A stretch of 64,000 bases of DNA from Luteimicrobium xylanilyticum (GCF_009429125.1 NZ_CP045529.1:3224001-3288000), one strand, 5' to 3'; positions 8,724 to 18,200 are shown, counted from the stretch's first letter. The notes: a model not told the origin generated them from the letters alone. A program made the numbers and translations.

Positions 8724-9431
8724 TCACTGCGGCGTGTCGCCGCGCCGACCTGCGGCGTCGGTCGTGCTCCAGGTGGCCCGCCAGCGCGCGAGGAGACCGT
8801 TCGGGACCTCGTCGGCGGTCACCGCGAAGCTCCGGTGGTCGCACCAGCGCCCGTTGATGTGCAGGTAGCGGCGGCGCAGCCCCTCGTCCCGCAGCCCCAG
8901 CTTCTCGACGACCCGCAGGCTCGGCGCGTTCTCGGGACGGATGTTGACCTCGACGCGGTGCAGGCCGAGCGCGGTGAAGCAGTGGTCTGCGGTGAGCGCG
9001 ACGGCCGTCGGCGCGATCCCGCGGCCCGCGACGTGCTCGGAGACCCAGTAGCCGATCGTGGCGGAGCACAGGGAGCCGTAGGTGATCGACGACGCGGTGA
9101 GCTGCCCGACGAGCTCGCCGCCGTACTCGATGGCGAACGGGAGCGTCGTCCCGGAGCGCGCCTGCGACGCGAGCAGGCGCACGTACGCGCCGAACGTCGG
9201 CGCGGCGCCGCGTGGCGGGCGCGGCGACGTGGCCTCCCACTGTCCGAGCCATGCGGCGTTCCGACGGCGCAGCTCCATCCAGTCGTCGACGTCGCCCCGC
9301 CGCAGCGGCCGGAGGACGACCTCGCCGTGCGGGCCCAGGCCGCGCAGCACCACGGGCCACGGACGTCCCGGGGTGACCGGTCTCAGCGGCACACGGCACC
9401 GCCGCGGGGGTCGAAGGTCATGCGCAGACAC
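8724..9431 (-). CDS. GNAT N-acetyltransferase, RimJ/RimL type
   Basis: 235 residues. The GNAT fold spans about residues 35-215. VVLRPLRRGDVDDW marks the first strand, and IGYWVSEHVAGRGIAPTAV carries the acetyl-CoA pyrophosphate loop. HRVEVNIRPENAPSLRVVEKLG is the diagnostic RimJ/RimL segment. Family members acetylate the alpha-amino end of ribosomal or other proteins. It lies 39 bp upstream of the SepX-like gene in the same direction. The order acetyltransferase then SepX is conserved in actinobacteria. The start is a GTG at 9431, with later GTG codons possible. Confidence 0.85.
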   Translation of the reverse strand: MSAHDLRPPRRCRVPLRPVTPGRPWPVVLRGLGPHGEVVLRPLRRGDVDDWMELRRRNAAWLGQWEATSPRPPRGAAPTFGAYVRLLASQARSGTTLPFAIEYGGELVGQLTASSITYGSLCSATIGYWVSEHVAGRGIAPTAVALTADHCFTALGLHRVEVNIRPENAPSLRVVEKLGLRDEGLRRRYLHINGRWCDHRSFAVTADEVPNGLLARWRATWSTTDAAGRRGDTPQ

Positions 9432-9535
9432 TAGCGCTCCGCGCGGGGTCGCCGTGGCGGTTCGTCCGAAGTGTTCCCGCGCGTTGATCGCCCCGGATCT
9501 GCGTCCTCGTCGGTTCCGTTTGTCACAATGTCCTC

Positions 9536-10174
9536 ATGACGTCCGGCAGCGCGCAGCCTTACCCACCGGCCACCGGTCTCGAACCGGAGGACGCGAAGGA
9601 GGCGCTGCGCCGAGCGATCCGCACGGTCCGCGAGGTCCGCTCCGAGCGCCTGCGCCGCGAGGCGGCGGAGGCGCTCGCCGACGTCGTCGAGACGATCCCC
9701 GAGGTCAAGGAAGCCCGGTGCGTCGCGGTGTACGCGGCACGGCCGGCCGAACCAGGGACGATGCCCCTGATGGACCGGCTCGCGGAGCGCGACGTGCGCG
9801 TCCTCCTCCCGGTGCTCGGCACGGGACTCCAGCGCAACTGGGCGGAGTACGCCGGGCGCGACGACCTCCGGGTCCGCGCCCCCGGCCGTCCCCCCGAGCC
9901 CGGCACGCCGGAGCTGCCCGCGGAGGCCGTCGAGGAGGCCGACGTCGTCCTGGTGCCCGCGCTCGCCGTCGACACCACGGGGATGCGCCTGGGCCAGGGC
10001 GGCGGCTGGTACGACCGGGTCCTCCACCACACCCGCCCGGGGACGCGGGTCGTGGCCATCGTCTTCCCGGAAGAGGTCTACGACGCGACCGACCGGCCCC
10101 TGCCGTCGGAGTCGCACGACCAGCGCGTGCAGGCCGTCGCGACGCCCGAGGGGTGGCGCGAGCTCGGCGTATGA
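9536..10174 (+). CDS. 5-formyltetrahydrofolate cyclo-ligase
   Basis: Converts 5-formyl-THF plus ATP to 5,10-methenyl-THF, returning the stored folate to the one-carbon pool. 212 residues. The family signature GQGGGWYDR is at 153-161, with LVPALAVD just before it (nucleotide and folate site). N-terminal Lys/Arg helices (KEALRRAIRTVREVR) match the substrate-binding start of the family. It is divergent from the RimJ-SepX pair. In M. tuberculosis the same divergence exists (Rv0992c), but with galU and moeA1 inserted between. It reads toward the FmdB gene, 66 bp away. Confidence 0.92.
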   Translation: MTSGSAQPYPPATGLEPEDAKEALRRAIRTVREVRSERLRREAAEALADVVETIPEVKEARCVAVYAARPAEPGTMPLMDRLAERDVRVLLPVLGTGLQRNWAEYAGRDDLRVRAPGRPPEPGTPELPAEAVEEADVVLVPALAVDTTGMRLGQGGGWYDRVLHHTRPGTRVVAIVFPEEVYDATDRPLPSESHDQRVQAVATPEGWRELGV

Positions 10175-10240
10175 TTAGCACTCGGATCATCTGAGTGCCA
10201 GCCGGCGGCGAGTCCGTCGGTCCCCCCGAGGAGTGTCACC

Positions 10241-10588
10241 GTGCCCACCTACGCCTACCGCTGCGCCGACTGCGGCCACGCGTTCGACATCCAGCAGTCG
10301 TTCTCCGACGACGCCCTGACCGTCTGCCCCGAGTGTGGCGGCACGCTGCGCAAGGTCTTCTCGGCCGTGGGCGTCGTCTTCAAGGGCTCCGGGTTCTACC
10401 GCAACGACTCGCGGTCCTCGAACGGCTCGAAGAGCTCGTCCTCGACCGGTTCGACCACCCCGTCCAAGAGCACGACGGACGGCGCCGGCTCGAGCTCGTC
10501 CTCGTCGACCACGCCGAGCAGCACGCCGGCGAGCTCGGGCACGACCGGGTCGTCGACGTCGAGCGCCTCGACCAAGGCCGCGTCCTGA
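10241..10588 (+). CDS. FmdB-family zinc-ribbon protein with disordered Ser/Thr tail
   Basis: 115 residues, GTG start. The first ~50 residues form a small zinc ribbon with CxxC pairs at Cys8/Cys11 and Cys29/Cys32, and the family end GVVFKGSGFYRND. The last ~60 residues are almost only Ser, Thr, Gly and Lys, so disordered. The M. tuberculosis protein at the same position (Rv0991c, next to 5-FCL and near mscL) has been reported as a redox-regulated chaperone that senses oxidation through its zinc cysteines. Synteny and domain layout make this a likely orthologue. That function is inferred, not shown here. Confidence 0.85.
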   Translation: MPTYAYRCADCGHAFDIQQSFSDDALTVCPECGGTLRKVFSAVGVVFKGSGFYRNDSRSSNGSKSSSSTGSTTPSKSTTDGAGSSSSSSTTPSSTPASSGTTGSSTSSASTKAAS

Positions 10589-10594
10589 CCTGAC

Positions 10595-10619
10595 GGGAAC
10601 CGGCCGCACCGCCGGTCCC
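10595..10619 (+). terminator. Possible terminator hairpin after FmdB gene
   Basis: GGGAACCGGC (10595-10604) pairs with GCCGGTCCC (10611-10619) with one bulged A and a six-base loop. It lies seven bases past the stop codon. No T-run, so termination strength is uncertain. Confidence 0.35.
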
Positions 10620-10714
10620 GGACGCCGACGCCGGCCCTGTGGACGGCGCGCCCGGTACACAGCCGGCGTTCGCAGCCGACCACCCGGGCGGCGCCGACGC
10701 CTAGCGTCGCGGAC

Positions 10715-11506
10715 GTGCCCCTCCGCAGCCACCGCTCCGCCGACGCCTCCACCACGCCGACCGGGCCGCCCCGCCGGCGCGACGCCGGACCGGGCGTGCT
10801 CCGGTCTCGCGTGGCACGTGCCTTCTGGCGGGCTCGCTTCGCGATCGCCGCGGTGTGCCTGGGCCTCGCCGCCGCCCTCGTCGTCGGCGCGCTGCGTCCC
10901 GCTCCCCCGGCCACCGTGCCGGTGCTCGTCGTCGCGCACGACGTCGCCGCCGGCACGCCGCTCGACACCCACGACGTGCGCGTCTCCCGGGTCCCGACCG
11001 CTCTCGCCCCGCAGACCGCGTACCGCGAGCCCGACGACGCAGCGGGCCGGGTCGCCTCCGTCGCCCTGGCCGCCGGCACGGTCGTGACGCCGGGGCTCGT
11101 CGCCGCGGGTGGCGTCGCGGCGACCGCGCCGAAGGGGCGCGTCGTCGTCGCCCTGAGCCTCGGAGACGACCCGGCCGCCGCGTTGGTCGGACCGGGCGAC
11201 CACGTCGACCTGCTCGCCTCGACGACGGACGGCGCGACCGACGAGCCGTCCGGCACCGACACGAACGACACGGGCGACACGGGCGGCGACGCTCCCGAGC
11301 GCCGGGAGCGGACGTCGTCGTACCTGGCACGCCGCGCACTCGTGCTGCCCCAGGCGCAGGCGGAGCACGGCTCCGGCGGCGGGCTGCTCGGCGGCGACTC
11401 CACGGCGACCGCACCGACCATCGTCGTGGCCGTCACCGCGAAGGAGGCGGAGGCCATCGCCGGCCGACCCGACTGGGCCCGGGTGACGGCGGTCCTGGTC
11501 CGCTGA
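10715..11506 (+). CDS. SAF-domain membrane protein (CpaB/RcpC-like)
   Basis: 263 residues, GTG start. After a basic N-terminus comes one transmembrane helix (about 46-63, FAIAAVCLGLAAALVVGAL). An extracytoplasmic SAF domain follows (about 68-135, VLVVAHDVAAGTPLDTHDVRV to VTPGLVAAGG). The second half (VVVALSLGD, then VTAKEAEAIAG) resembles RcpC/CpaB, the periplasmic assembly protein of Flp/Tad pili. It contains a Thr/Asp/Gly-rich insertion near 165-195. No other pilus genes are nearby, but a lone SAF protein next to mscL is usual in actinobacteria. Actual role is unknown. Confidence 0.7.
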   Translation: MPLRSHRSADASTTPTGPPRRRDAGPGVLRSRVARAFWRARFAIAAVCLGLAAALVVGALRPAPPATVPVLVVAHDVAAGTPLDTHDVRVSRVPTALAPQTAYREPDDAAGRVASVALAAGTVVTPGLVAAGGVAATAPKGRVVVALSLGDDPAAALVGPGDHVDLLASTTDGATDEPSGTDTNDTGDTGGDAPERRERTSSYLARRALVLPQAQAEHGSGGGLLGGDSTATAPTIVVAVTAKEAEAIAGRPDWARVTAVLVR

Positions 11507-11584
11507 GCCCTTCGTCTGGAACTGCGCGGCTCCGCGTGCTTGGATGGTGCCCCACGGCAACAGACCAGAGGGGAACCTGGCCCG

Positions 11585-12058
11585 ATGCGCAACGTCTTCA
11601 GCGGCTTCCGAGACTTCATCCTGCGAGGCAACGTCGTCGAGCTGGCCGTCGCGGTCGTCATCGGCGCCGCATTCACGGCCGTCGTGAACGCCGTCGTCCA
11701 GTGGTTCATCAACCCGATCATCGGCGCGATCTTCGGCAAGCCGAACTTCGACGACATCTGGGACATCACGCTGCGTCACGGAGCGAAGGCGGACGGGTCC
11801 GAGGACTCGGTCATCAGCGTCGGTCATCTGCTCACCGCCGTCGTGAACTTCGTGCTCATCGCGGCGGCGATCTACTTCCTCATCGTGCTGCCGATGAACA
11901 AGATCAACGAGCGCCGCAACCGGAACAAGCCCGCCGAGGAGACCCCGGTGGCGGACGACGTCCAGCTCCTCACGGAGATCCGCGACCTCCTCGCCCAGCA
12001 GCAGCGCCCGGGTCAGCACCCCGGTCAGACCTCGGGTCAGCCCACCCCGGGGCAGTAG
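11585..12058 (+). CDS. mscL: Large-conductance mechanosensitive channel MscL
   Basis: Homopentameric channel that opens under membrane tension to release solutes during hypo-osmotic shock. 157 residues, slightly longer than the usual 130-150. The N-terminal amphipathic helix (MRNVFSGFRDFILRGNVVEL) leads into TM1 (about 20-45). A periplasmic loop and TM2 (about 80-102) follow, then a charged helix (MNKINERRNRNK). A Gln/Pro/Gly-repeat tail ends the protein. The start follows a GAGGGG ribosome site. It is convergent with a TetR gene 12 bp away. Confidence 0.95.
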   Translation: MRNVFSGFRDFILRGNVVELAVAVVIGAAFTAVVNAVVQWFINPIIGAIFGKPNFDDIWDITLRHGAKADGSEDSVISVGHLLTAVVNFVLIAAAIYFLIVLPMNKINERRNRNKPAEETPVADDVQLLTEIRDLLAQQQRPGQHPGQTSGQPTPGQ

Positions 12059-12070
12059 GCGGACGAGCGG

Positions 12071-12718
12071 TCAGCTCGACGTCGCCACGTCGGGGCGCAG
12101 GTGCGCCCCGTACGCGGGATCGATCACCGGCACGACGGCGAAGAGGGTGCGCTCGAGGAAGTCCACGAGCTCCTCGGGCGACCGCTCGCTGACCAGCGCG
12201 CCGTCGACGAGGGTCTCCTCGGCGAACGCGACCCACGAGCGCAGGGTCATGCGCAGCATCGCGGTGTCGGGGATGCCGAGCTCCTCGCAGACGACGCGGA
12301 GCCGCTCCATCTGGAGGGCGCGCGCCTGCTGGACGACCTCGCGGACCTCCCGGTCCCCCGACGCCGCGCCGCGCACGAGCGAGAAGAACGTGTCCTCGTG
12401 CTCGCGGACGAACCGGACGAGGTTGCTGAGCGTGGCATGGAGCCGGTCGAGGGGCGCGAGGTCGAGGTCGGGTTCGGTCGCGCGGAGCAGGCCGTCGCGG
12501 GCGGCACGCACGACCTCGCGGTGGAAGCCCTGCTTGGAGCCGAAGTAGTAGAACAGCAGCCCTCGCGACACCCCGGCCTGCTGGGAGAGGTGCTCGATGG
12601 TGAGCTCCTCGAGCGAGTGGTCCGCGAGCGCCTGCACGCCGATCGCCACGAGCTGGGCCCGACGCTCGTCGGGTGACAGACGTGTGCGTCGTTCGTCGCG
12701 CCTGCGCTGGTCCGCCAT
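12071..12718 (-). CDS. TetR/AcrR-family regulator
   Basis: 215 residues from the ATG at 12718 (MADQRRRDERR). The DNA-binding domain at about residues 15-62 includes IEHLSQQAGVSRGLLFYYFGSKQGFHREVV. The C-terminal part resembles TetR proteins of the actinobacterial lipid-related type. An upstream in-frame ATG at 12775 would place the start across the divergent promoter, so I prefer 12718. It is divergent from the DUF6230/DUF6114 locus and probably controls it, as this trio recurs in Streptomyces. Six-base inverted halves TACTGA (12745-12750) and TCAGTA (12780-12785) flank the promoter, too far apart for one ordinary dimer site. Confidence 0.82.
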   Translation of the reverse strand: MADQRRRDERRTRLSPDERRAQLVAIGVQALADHSLEELTIEHLSQQAGVSRGLLFYYFGSKQGFHREVVRAARDGLLRATEPDLDLAPLDRLHATLSNLVRFVREHEDTFFSLVRGAASGDREVREVVQQARALQMERLRVVCEELGIPDTAMLRMTLRSWVAFAEETLVDGALVSERSPEELVDFLERTLFAVVPVIDPAYGAHLRPDVATSS

Positions 12719-12768
12719 GTCCCGAGCATAGCCACGGCGACCGTTACTGACTCGGCGCAAGTTAGCTA

Positions 12769-12798
12769 TTGACATGCGTTCAGTAGGCTCCGTACCGT
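12769..12798 (+). promoter_or_regulatory. Sigma-70-type promoter for leaderless small ORF
   Basis: A perfect -35 TTGACA (12769-12774) is followed after 18 bp by TACCGT (12793-12798), which fits the actinobacterial TANNNT -10. Transcription is expected to begin about at the ATG at 12806, giving a leaderless message. Confidence 0.5.
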
Positions 12799-12805
12799 CT
12801 CCCCC

Positions 12806-12925
12806 ATGAGCGACGACGACGTCATCGACGACGTGCTGCCCGGGGCTCCCCGGTACACGCGCTCACGCACCGCTGCGATGCGGCAGCACCGGCGGAGCGA
12901 CGCCTCGTCGCCCGCCCCGTCATGA
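12806..12925 (+). CDS. Small ORF of 39 residues at the head of the DUF6230 locus
   Basis: Starts MSDDDVIDDVLPGAP: an acidic head followed by a basic Arg/Ser/His-rich tail. Codon use has G/C third positions. It has no Shine-Dalgarno, but a TTGACA-N18-TACCGT promoter places the predicted transcript start at its ATG. It ends 15 bp before the GTG of the DUF6230 gene. It could be a leader peptide or small protein coupling expression of the locus. No family is recognised. Confidence 0.45.
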   Translation: MSDDDVIDDVLPGAPRYTRSRTAAMRQHRRSDASSPAPS

Positions 12926-12940
12926 ATCGAGGAGGATTCC

Positions 12941-13531
12941 GTGAAGTTGAAGAAGCTCACGAGCACGCGCCGCGGTCGCGTCGCGCTCGCCGCGGTGCCG
13001 GCCGCCGTCGCGGTCACCGTGCTGATGGGCGGGGTCGCCAGCGGCGCCGTGCCCGTCTCGTTCGCCGTCTCCGGCGTCCCGTTCCAGGTCGGCGCCTCGG
13101 ACCTCGAGGGTGACGGATTCTCGCAGTACTCCGGCGTCGCCGTCGACGCGGACGGCAAGCAGAACCCGGTCGCGATCTCGGCCATCGAGAGCGCGACGCT
13201 CACCGACCTCTGCCAGTCGGTCTCGATCCCCGGCGCCCCCGTCGGCCTCAAGATCACGGCCGGCAGCGGCAAGAAGCCCGCCGAGGCCAAGGACCTCCTG
13301 ATCGGCATGACCGACCTCAAGGGCGACGCGACGTTCTCGAACATCCGCATCGGCATCGACGCGTCCAAGGTCCGGACGACCGCCAAGGGCAGCAAGGGCG
13401 ACTTCGCGCAGGACGCCAGCCACGTCAGCATCAAGGGCCTCCAGCAGACGTCCCTGAGCACCCAGGCCGGCACCTTCACGCTCAACGGCCTGCACCTGTT
13501 CCTCACGTCCCCCAAGGACACCTGCTTCTGA
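12941..13531 (+). CDS. DUF6230-family exported protein
   Basis: 196 residues, GTG start six bases after a strong GAGGAGG site. The first ~35 residues are a signal peptide or anchor (KKLTSTRRGRVALAAVPAAVAVTVLMGG, ending at ASGA). The mature part is beta-rich with repeated DL.G-type strands (VGASDLEGDGFSQYSGV, IGMTDLKGDATFSNIRIG). It has two cysteines, in LTDLCQSV and at the C-terminus (DTCF), which may form a disulfide. The family is widespread in Streptomyces, often named cholesterol esterase without evidence and paired with DUF6114 and a TetR gene. An exported surface or envelope role is inferred. Confidence 0.75.
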   Translation: MKLKKLTSTRRGRVALAAVPAAVAVTVLMGGVASGAVPVSFAVSGVPFQVGASDLEGDGFSQYSGVAVDADGKQNPVAISAIESATLTDLCQSVSIPGAPVGLKITAGSGKKPAEAKDLLIGMTDLKGDATFSNIRIGIDASKVRTTAKGSKGDFAQDASHVSIKGLQQTSLSTQAGTFTLNGLHLFLTSPKDTCF

Positions 13532-13615
13532 CGCACGACGTCCCGCCCGCGGATCGGGGGCCCGCGGGCGGGACGCAGGCAACGCACCACCTCGACCGAC
13601 GAAGGAGTCCTGAGG

Positions 13616-15199
13616 GTGACCATGACACCGCACCAGAACGGCGACCCGACGGCCGGTGACACCGCGACCGTCGATGCCTCCGAGCCCGCCGCGACGACGC
13701 CGACGCGGCGTGAACGGTTCCGCGCCTGGCGACGCACGCGTCCGTTCTGGGGCGGCCTCCTCGTCGTCGTCGCGGGGTTCGAGCTCTTCGGCTCCGGTCA
13801 GCTCGACTTCGGTCACCTGCACCTCCAGTTCGGCATCCAGGGTCTGCAGGCGACCGTCATCCCGATCGTGCTCGTCCTCCTGGGCGTGCTGATCTGGACG
13901 ATGCCCGTCCACCGCGTGTTCTACGGCGTGATCGCGCTCGTGCTGTCGGTGTACGCGCTGATCGGGGTGAACCTCGGCGGCTTCCTCATCGGGATGGTCC
14001 TCGGCATCGTCGGTTCCGTCATGGCGCTCTCGTGGATGCCGCAGGAGGCGACGGCGGACGAGGCCGTCGAACCGGAGGCCGCCCGGCCCCGGCACGCCGA
14101 GAGCCTGAACCTCACGGGCAACGCACCCAGCACGGACGACACGCTCGTCCTCGAGGACTCCTCGGCGCCGCGCCCTTTCTCGGTAGCGCCGGCTGAGGCC
14201 GGCATCGCGCCCCGCCGGCGCGCGCGACTCAACGCGATCGGCGCGGGTGTGCTCGCGTCCGCGCTGAGCGTCGGGGGCACCGGGCTCGTCGGAGCCGGCG
14301 CCCTCCCCGTCGCGGCGACCGCCAGCGCGGAGCAGAGCGGCTGGTGCGTGCTCGACCCGCTCCACGTGTTCTGCCCCGCCGACGACGACTCCGCCTCGGA
14401 CGGCGCGACGAGCGCGCCGAGCGAGTCCCCCACGGCGACGAGCACCCCCACCGAGGACCCCACGTCCGACGGCACGACGTCCGACGGCGGCGCCACCGAC
14501 ACCGGGGCCTCCGCCCCCTCGGGCGGCGGGGCCACGGACGAGGGCGCGGGGTCCACCGGCGGCGACACGCCGTCGTCGGGCACGGACGGCACGCAGGACG
14601 ACGCGGCAGCCGGCGACGCCACGAAGGACGCGGAGGGCGAGGACAGCGCGAAGGACGACAAGGCCGATGGCACCACCGACGAGCAGTCGGTGAAGGAGGC
14701 CTCGAAGGACGGTGTCGCCGCCCTCGCCGGCGAGCTCAAGCTCTGCCTGGGCGAGGGCAAGGACCTGGGGTCGTCGTCGACGTTCACCGCCCCGAACCTG
14801 TCAGCGCACCTGTCCGGCTCGAAGTTCCAGATCACGAACTCCTGGTACAAGGGGAACGTCTCGCTGAAGCGCGTCGACGGCTCGACCGTCCGGGTCATGA
14901 AGTTCACGGCCGACAAGGCCGTCGTCCCGGGCTTCCGGCTGGACGTCCCCGCCAAGGCGGACGGCAGCCAGGGCCTCGTCGCGACGTCGGACTCGATCAC
15001 GATGAAGGGGGACGTGGTCCTCTACGCGACGAAGTTCTCGGGCAAGCTCCTCGGCATCCCGCTGACCTTCACGCCCGAGTGCGCACCCCCCGGCTTCATC
15101 CCGCTGCCGTCCATGACGGACGTGAAGATCGAGATGGTCGCGAACACCGCCGAGTCGCTCGCCTACGACAACCCCCACCAGGAGGTCTACGAGCACTGA
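13616..15199 (+). CDS. DUF6114 membrane domain fused to a large exported domain
   Basis: 527 residues with AAGGAG eight bases before the GTG. Residues ~42-143 contain four closely spaced helices (FWGGLLVVVAGFELF to GSVMALSWMP), the DUF6114 unit. A cytoplasmic linker leads to another helix (about 205-237, ending ASAEQSG). Then comes a ~130-residue Ser/Thr/Asp/Gly-rich, probably extracellular spacer, and a beta-rich C-terminal domain (about 370-527) with cysteines in LKLCLGEG and TPECAPPG. DUF6114 proteins in Streptomyces are usually short, so this is a fusion. It lies 84 bp after the DUF6230 gene and ends at a strong terminator. Together they look like a membrane-anchored surface system of unknown function. 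Confidence 0.7.
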   Translation: MTMTPHQNGDPTAGDTATVDASEPAATTPTRRERFRAWRRTRPFWGGLLVVVAGFELFGSGQLDFGHLHLQFGIQGLQATVIPIVLVLLGVLIWTMPVHRVFYGVIALVLSVYALIGVNLGGFLIGMVLGIVGSVMALSWMPQEATADEAVEPEAARPRHAESLNLTGNAPSTDDTLVLEDSSAPRPFSVAPAEAGIAPRRRARLNAIGAGVLASALSVGGTGLVGAGALPVAATASAEQSGWCVLDPLHVFCPADDDSASDGATSAPSESPTATSTPTEDPTSDGTTSDGGATDTGASAPSGGGATDEGAGSTGGDTPSSGTDGTQDDAAAGDATKDAEGEDSAKDDKADGTTDEQSVKEASKDGVAALAGELKLCLGEGKDLGSSSTFTAPNLSAHLSGSKFQITNSWYKGNVSLKRVDGSTVRVMKFTADKAVVPGFRLDVPAKADGSQGLVATSDSITMKGDVVLYATKFSGKLLGIPLTFTPECAPPGFIPLPSMTDVKIEMVANTAESLAYDNPHQEVYEH

Positions 15200-15211
15200 G
15201 CGAGCAGACGT

Positions 15212-15255
15212 CGACGAAGCCCCCGCGCACCGGCCGGTGTGCGGGGGCTTCGTCG
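15212..15255 (+). terminator. Strong hairpin terminator, probably bidirectional
   Basis: Two 20-nt arms (15212-15231 and 15236-15255) pair at 19 of 20 positions with a GGCC loop. It lies 13 bp after the DUF6114-fusion stop and 23 bp before the end of the convergent helicase-like gene, so it can serve both. Confidence 0.8.
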
Positions 15256-15277
15256 TTCTCGCGACCAGGTCTCGCGA

Positions 15278-18200
15278 CTACTGCCAGTGCGGCGGGACGT
15301 CGCGGCGCAGGCGCTCGTCGTTCGCGTCGCCGCCCGGTTCCGCGCTGTCCGGGTCGACGTCGTCGCTCGTGCTGCCGAGGACGGTCTCGCGCTCCGTCCC
15401 GGGACGCACCACGCGCCGTCGGGCGCTGCGGCGACCCTGGCTCCCGTCGTCCGTCGCGCCCGACGGCGTCGCGTCGGGCGGGGTGCTCGCCTCGCCGTCG
15501 GTGCCCCGCTCGTCCGACGACGCCGGCAGCACCGGCTCCGGGGCCGACGGCTCGACGTGGCGCCGAGCGGCCGAGGCCGTCCGGACCACCGGCGTCGCGC
15601 CCGTGACCACGGGCTGCCGCCCGACGCCGAGCCGCGCGTCGCGGACCGCGAGCGCCGCGCGTCGGATCCGCTCGGCCTCCTTCTCGGGGTCGAGGAACGC
15701 GGCCGCCGACCACACCTGTACGACCGTCCAGCCCAGCCGTTCGAGCCGTTCGCGGCGCTGCCGCTCCCGGACGCGGACGCTCGGCTGCGCGACGTAGGCC
15801 TCGTCGTCGGTCAGGACGGCCACGAGCAGCTCGCCAGGCACGTCGGGGTGCCCGACGACGAGCGGCACCCGGTCCGCCCCGGCGGGGCCGAAGTCCGTCT
15901 CGACGACGAGCCCGGTGCGCCACAGCCTCTCGGCGAGGTCGAGCACGAGTCGGTCCGTGCCGCGCGCGACGTCGACGCCGTTCCACAGCTCGAGCGGGTC
16001 GGCCTTCCCGTCGCGCTCCTCCGCGAACGCCAGGAGGTCGGCGAGGAGGCGCGCCCCGGCCCCGCGCAGGCGGTCGGGGTCGAGCTCGTCGGCGCGGAAG
16101 CACGAGACGACGTCGAGCCGCTCCCGGCTGGCACCCACCGCGTCGAGCAGGAGCGCGTCGCCGCCCGCCTCCCCCACGAGGCCGAACCGGTGCAGGACGC
16201 GGCCGTGCGGCGTCTTGCCGAAGCCGAGCGTGAGGATGATCGCGTCGCGCGTCAGGCCGGCGACACCGGTGAGGTCGGCGACGACGACGGGCTCGGGCCG
16301 GCTCCCGGCGAAGAAGCCGGCCAGCCCCGGGTTGCGCCGCACCTCGGCGAGCAGCGCCTCCCGGATCCGGGCGGCGTGCGCAGGCGTGACCGCGACGATC
16401 CCGAGCGTCTGCTCGGGCCGGAGCATCGCGTGCTCGATCGCCAGCTCGACCACGCGGTCCAGCTCGGCCTGCGTGGACTCGACCGCCCCCGACACCGGGT
16501 CCGGCATCCCGAGGCCCTCGGTCACGTGCAGGTGCACCGTCGCGCGCGACGCCGGGAGCGGCGCGGGCGCGAGCACGCCGTCGTACCCGTGCTTCGTGAG
16601 GAAGCCGACCAGGTGCGGGTCGCGGCGCGTCGCGTCCGACCGCAGCGTCAGCGTCGGGAGGACCCGCGCGAGCTCGCGCACCGCGGGCGTCGACGCCGAG
16701 CGGACGTCCCCGACGACGACGACCTGCCGCCCGCGCGCGATGGCCGCGAGCAGCATCTCGAGCGGGACGTGCTGGACGGCGTCGAGCACCACCAGGTCGA
16801 CGGTCCGCGTCGTCGGGAAGAGCTGAGGCACGAGCGTCGGCGTCGCGACCACGACGGGGCGCAGCGCGCGGACGAGCTCGGTGTGCCGCTCGTACAGGTC
16901 GCGCACCGTCCGCAGCCGCCCCTCCAACAGCTCCGAGAACAGCGCCTTGGTGGTGTCGGGGTCGGCGCGCATCGCCTCGACCGTGCGCGCGTGCACGTGG
17001 TTGAGGACCGAGACGGGGAGCGCGGTCACGTGCCGACGGTCCAGGTCGCGGAACCGCGCCGCCAGGGCGTCCAGACCGGGCCCGTCCTGACCGGTCAGCG
17101 CCGGGTCCGTCGCGACGATCTGCTCGAACACCGAGCTCCACCACGCCAGCTCGAGCTCCGTGCTCACGAGCCCGGGCGTGACGGCACGCCGCGACAGGTC
17201 GTCGACGAGCTCCGCGAGCCCGGCACCCCGCGCGCGCCGGACGGCGGCCGTGCGCTCGGGCAGGTCGTCGAGCGCCGAGCGGTCCTCGGCCAGGGCGTCG
17301 AGCCGCGCCGCGAGGTCGTCGAACGGCAGGTCCAGCAGCGCGCCGCCGCCCGGGGTGGGCGCGAGGACGCGCGAGAGCTCCTCCACGTCGATCCGGACGG
17401 CCTCGTTCGTGTCCTCGATCGCCGACAGGCCCTCGGGCAGCCGCGGCCAGCTCCCCGTCGGGCAGTGCGTCGCCCAGACGGCGCGCTGCGCCTCGACCTG
17501 GAGCAGCGCCGCGTGCACGTCCGAGACCCGGATGCCCGGGCGCAGCATGTCCTTCGCGCGCCGCACCAGCCGCCGCCGCGCGACGCCACCCATCTCGATC
17601 CCGTGGTCCAGACGCCACTGCTTCGTCGCCGTCGCCTGCACCATGTCGACGGCCGGCTGCTCGAACACGAGCGGCTGGAACACGTCGAGCGTGCCCCGCA
17701 TCCCGCCCAGCATCTGCAGCACGTCCTGCCACTCGCCCAGGGTCGTCGCCGCCGTCAGGTCCGTCGCTCCCGACACGTACTCGATCTGCTCGCGCAGGCG
17801 CGGCAGCGTCTGGGTCCGCAACCGGTCGAGCCGCAGCAGCGTCGACCGGGCGTCGTCCTCCGTCTCGAGGTCCGCGTCGAACCAGGGCGTCGTCGCCGCG
17901 TGCAGCGTGAACGCCCCCAGCTCCGCGGCCCGCTCCAGGTCCGCCGCCGCGCCCGCGCGGGTGTCGTCGTCCAGGGCGCTCGTGACCTCCGACGACAGCC
18001 GCACCGCCGTCTCCGGCGCAGGCCGCTCCGACGTCAGCCGCGCCAGCGCCTGCAGCGCGTCGTACGCCGACACGCCCCACGGCGCGCGCGGCAGGTGCAG
18101 CGCCTCGATGTACGCCGTCAGGCGCGCCCGCGCGCCCACCAGCGCATCCATCGTCTCCGCGTGCACCGACAGGTCCGTCTGCGCCGGCTCGGACGCCATC

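Noticed and set aside
12719-12775. Longer TetR start at 12775
   Set aside because: It would extend the protein across its own divergent promoter; the ATG at 12718 fits the family start.
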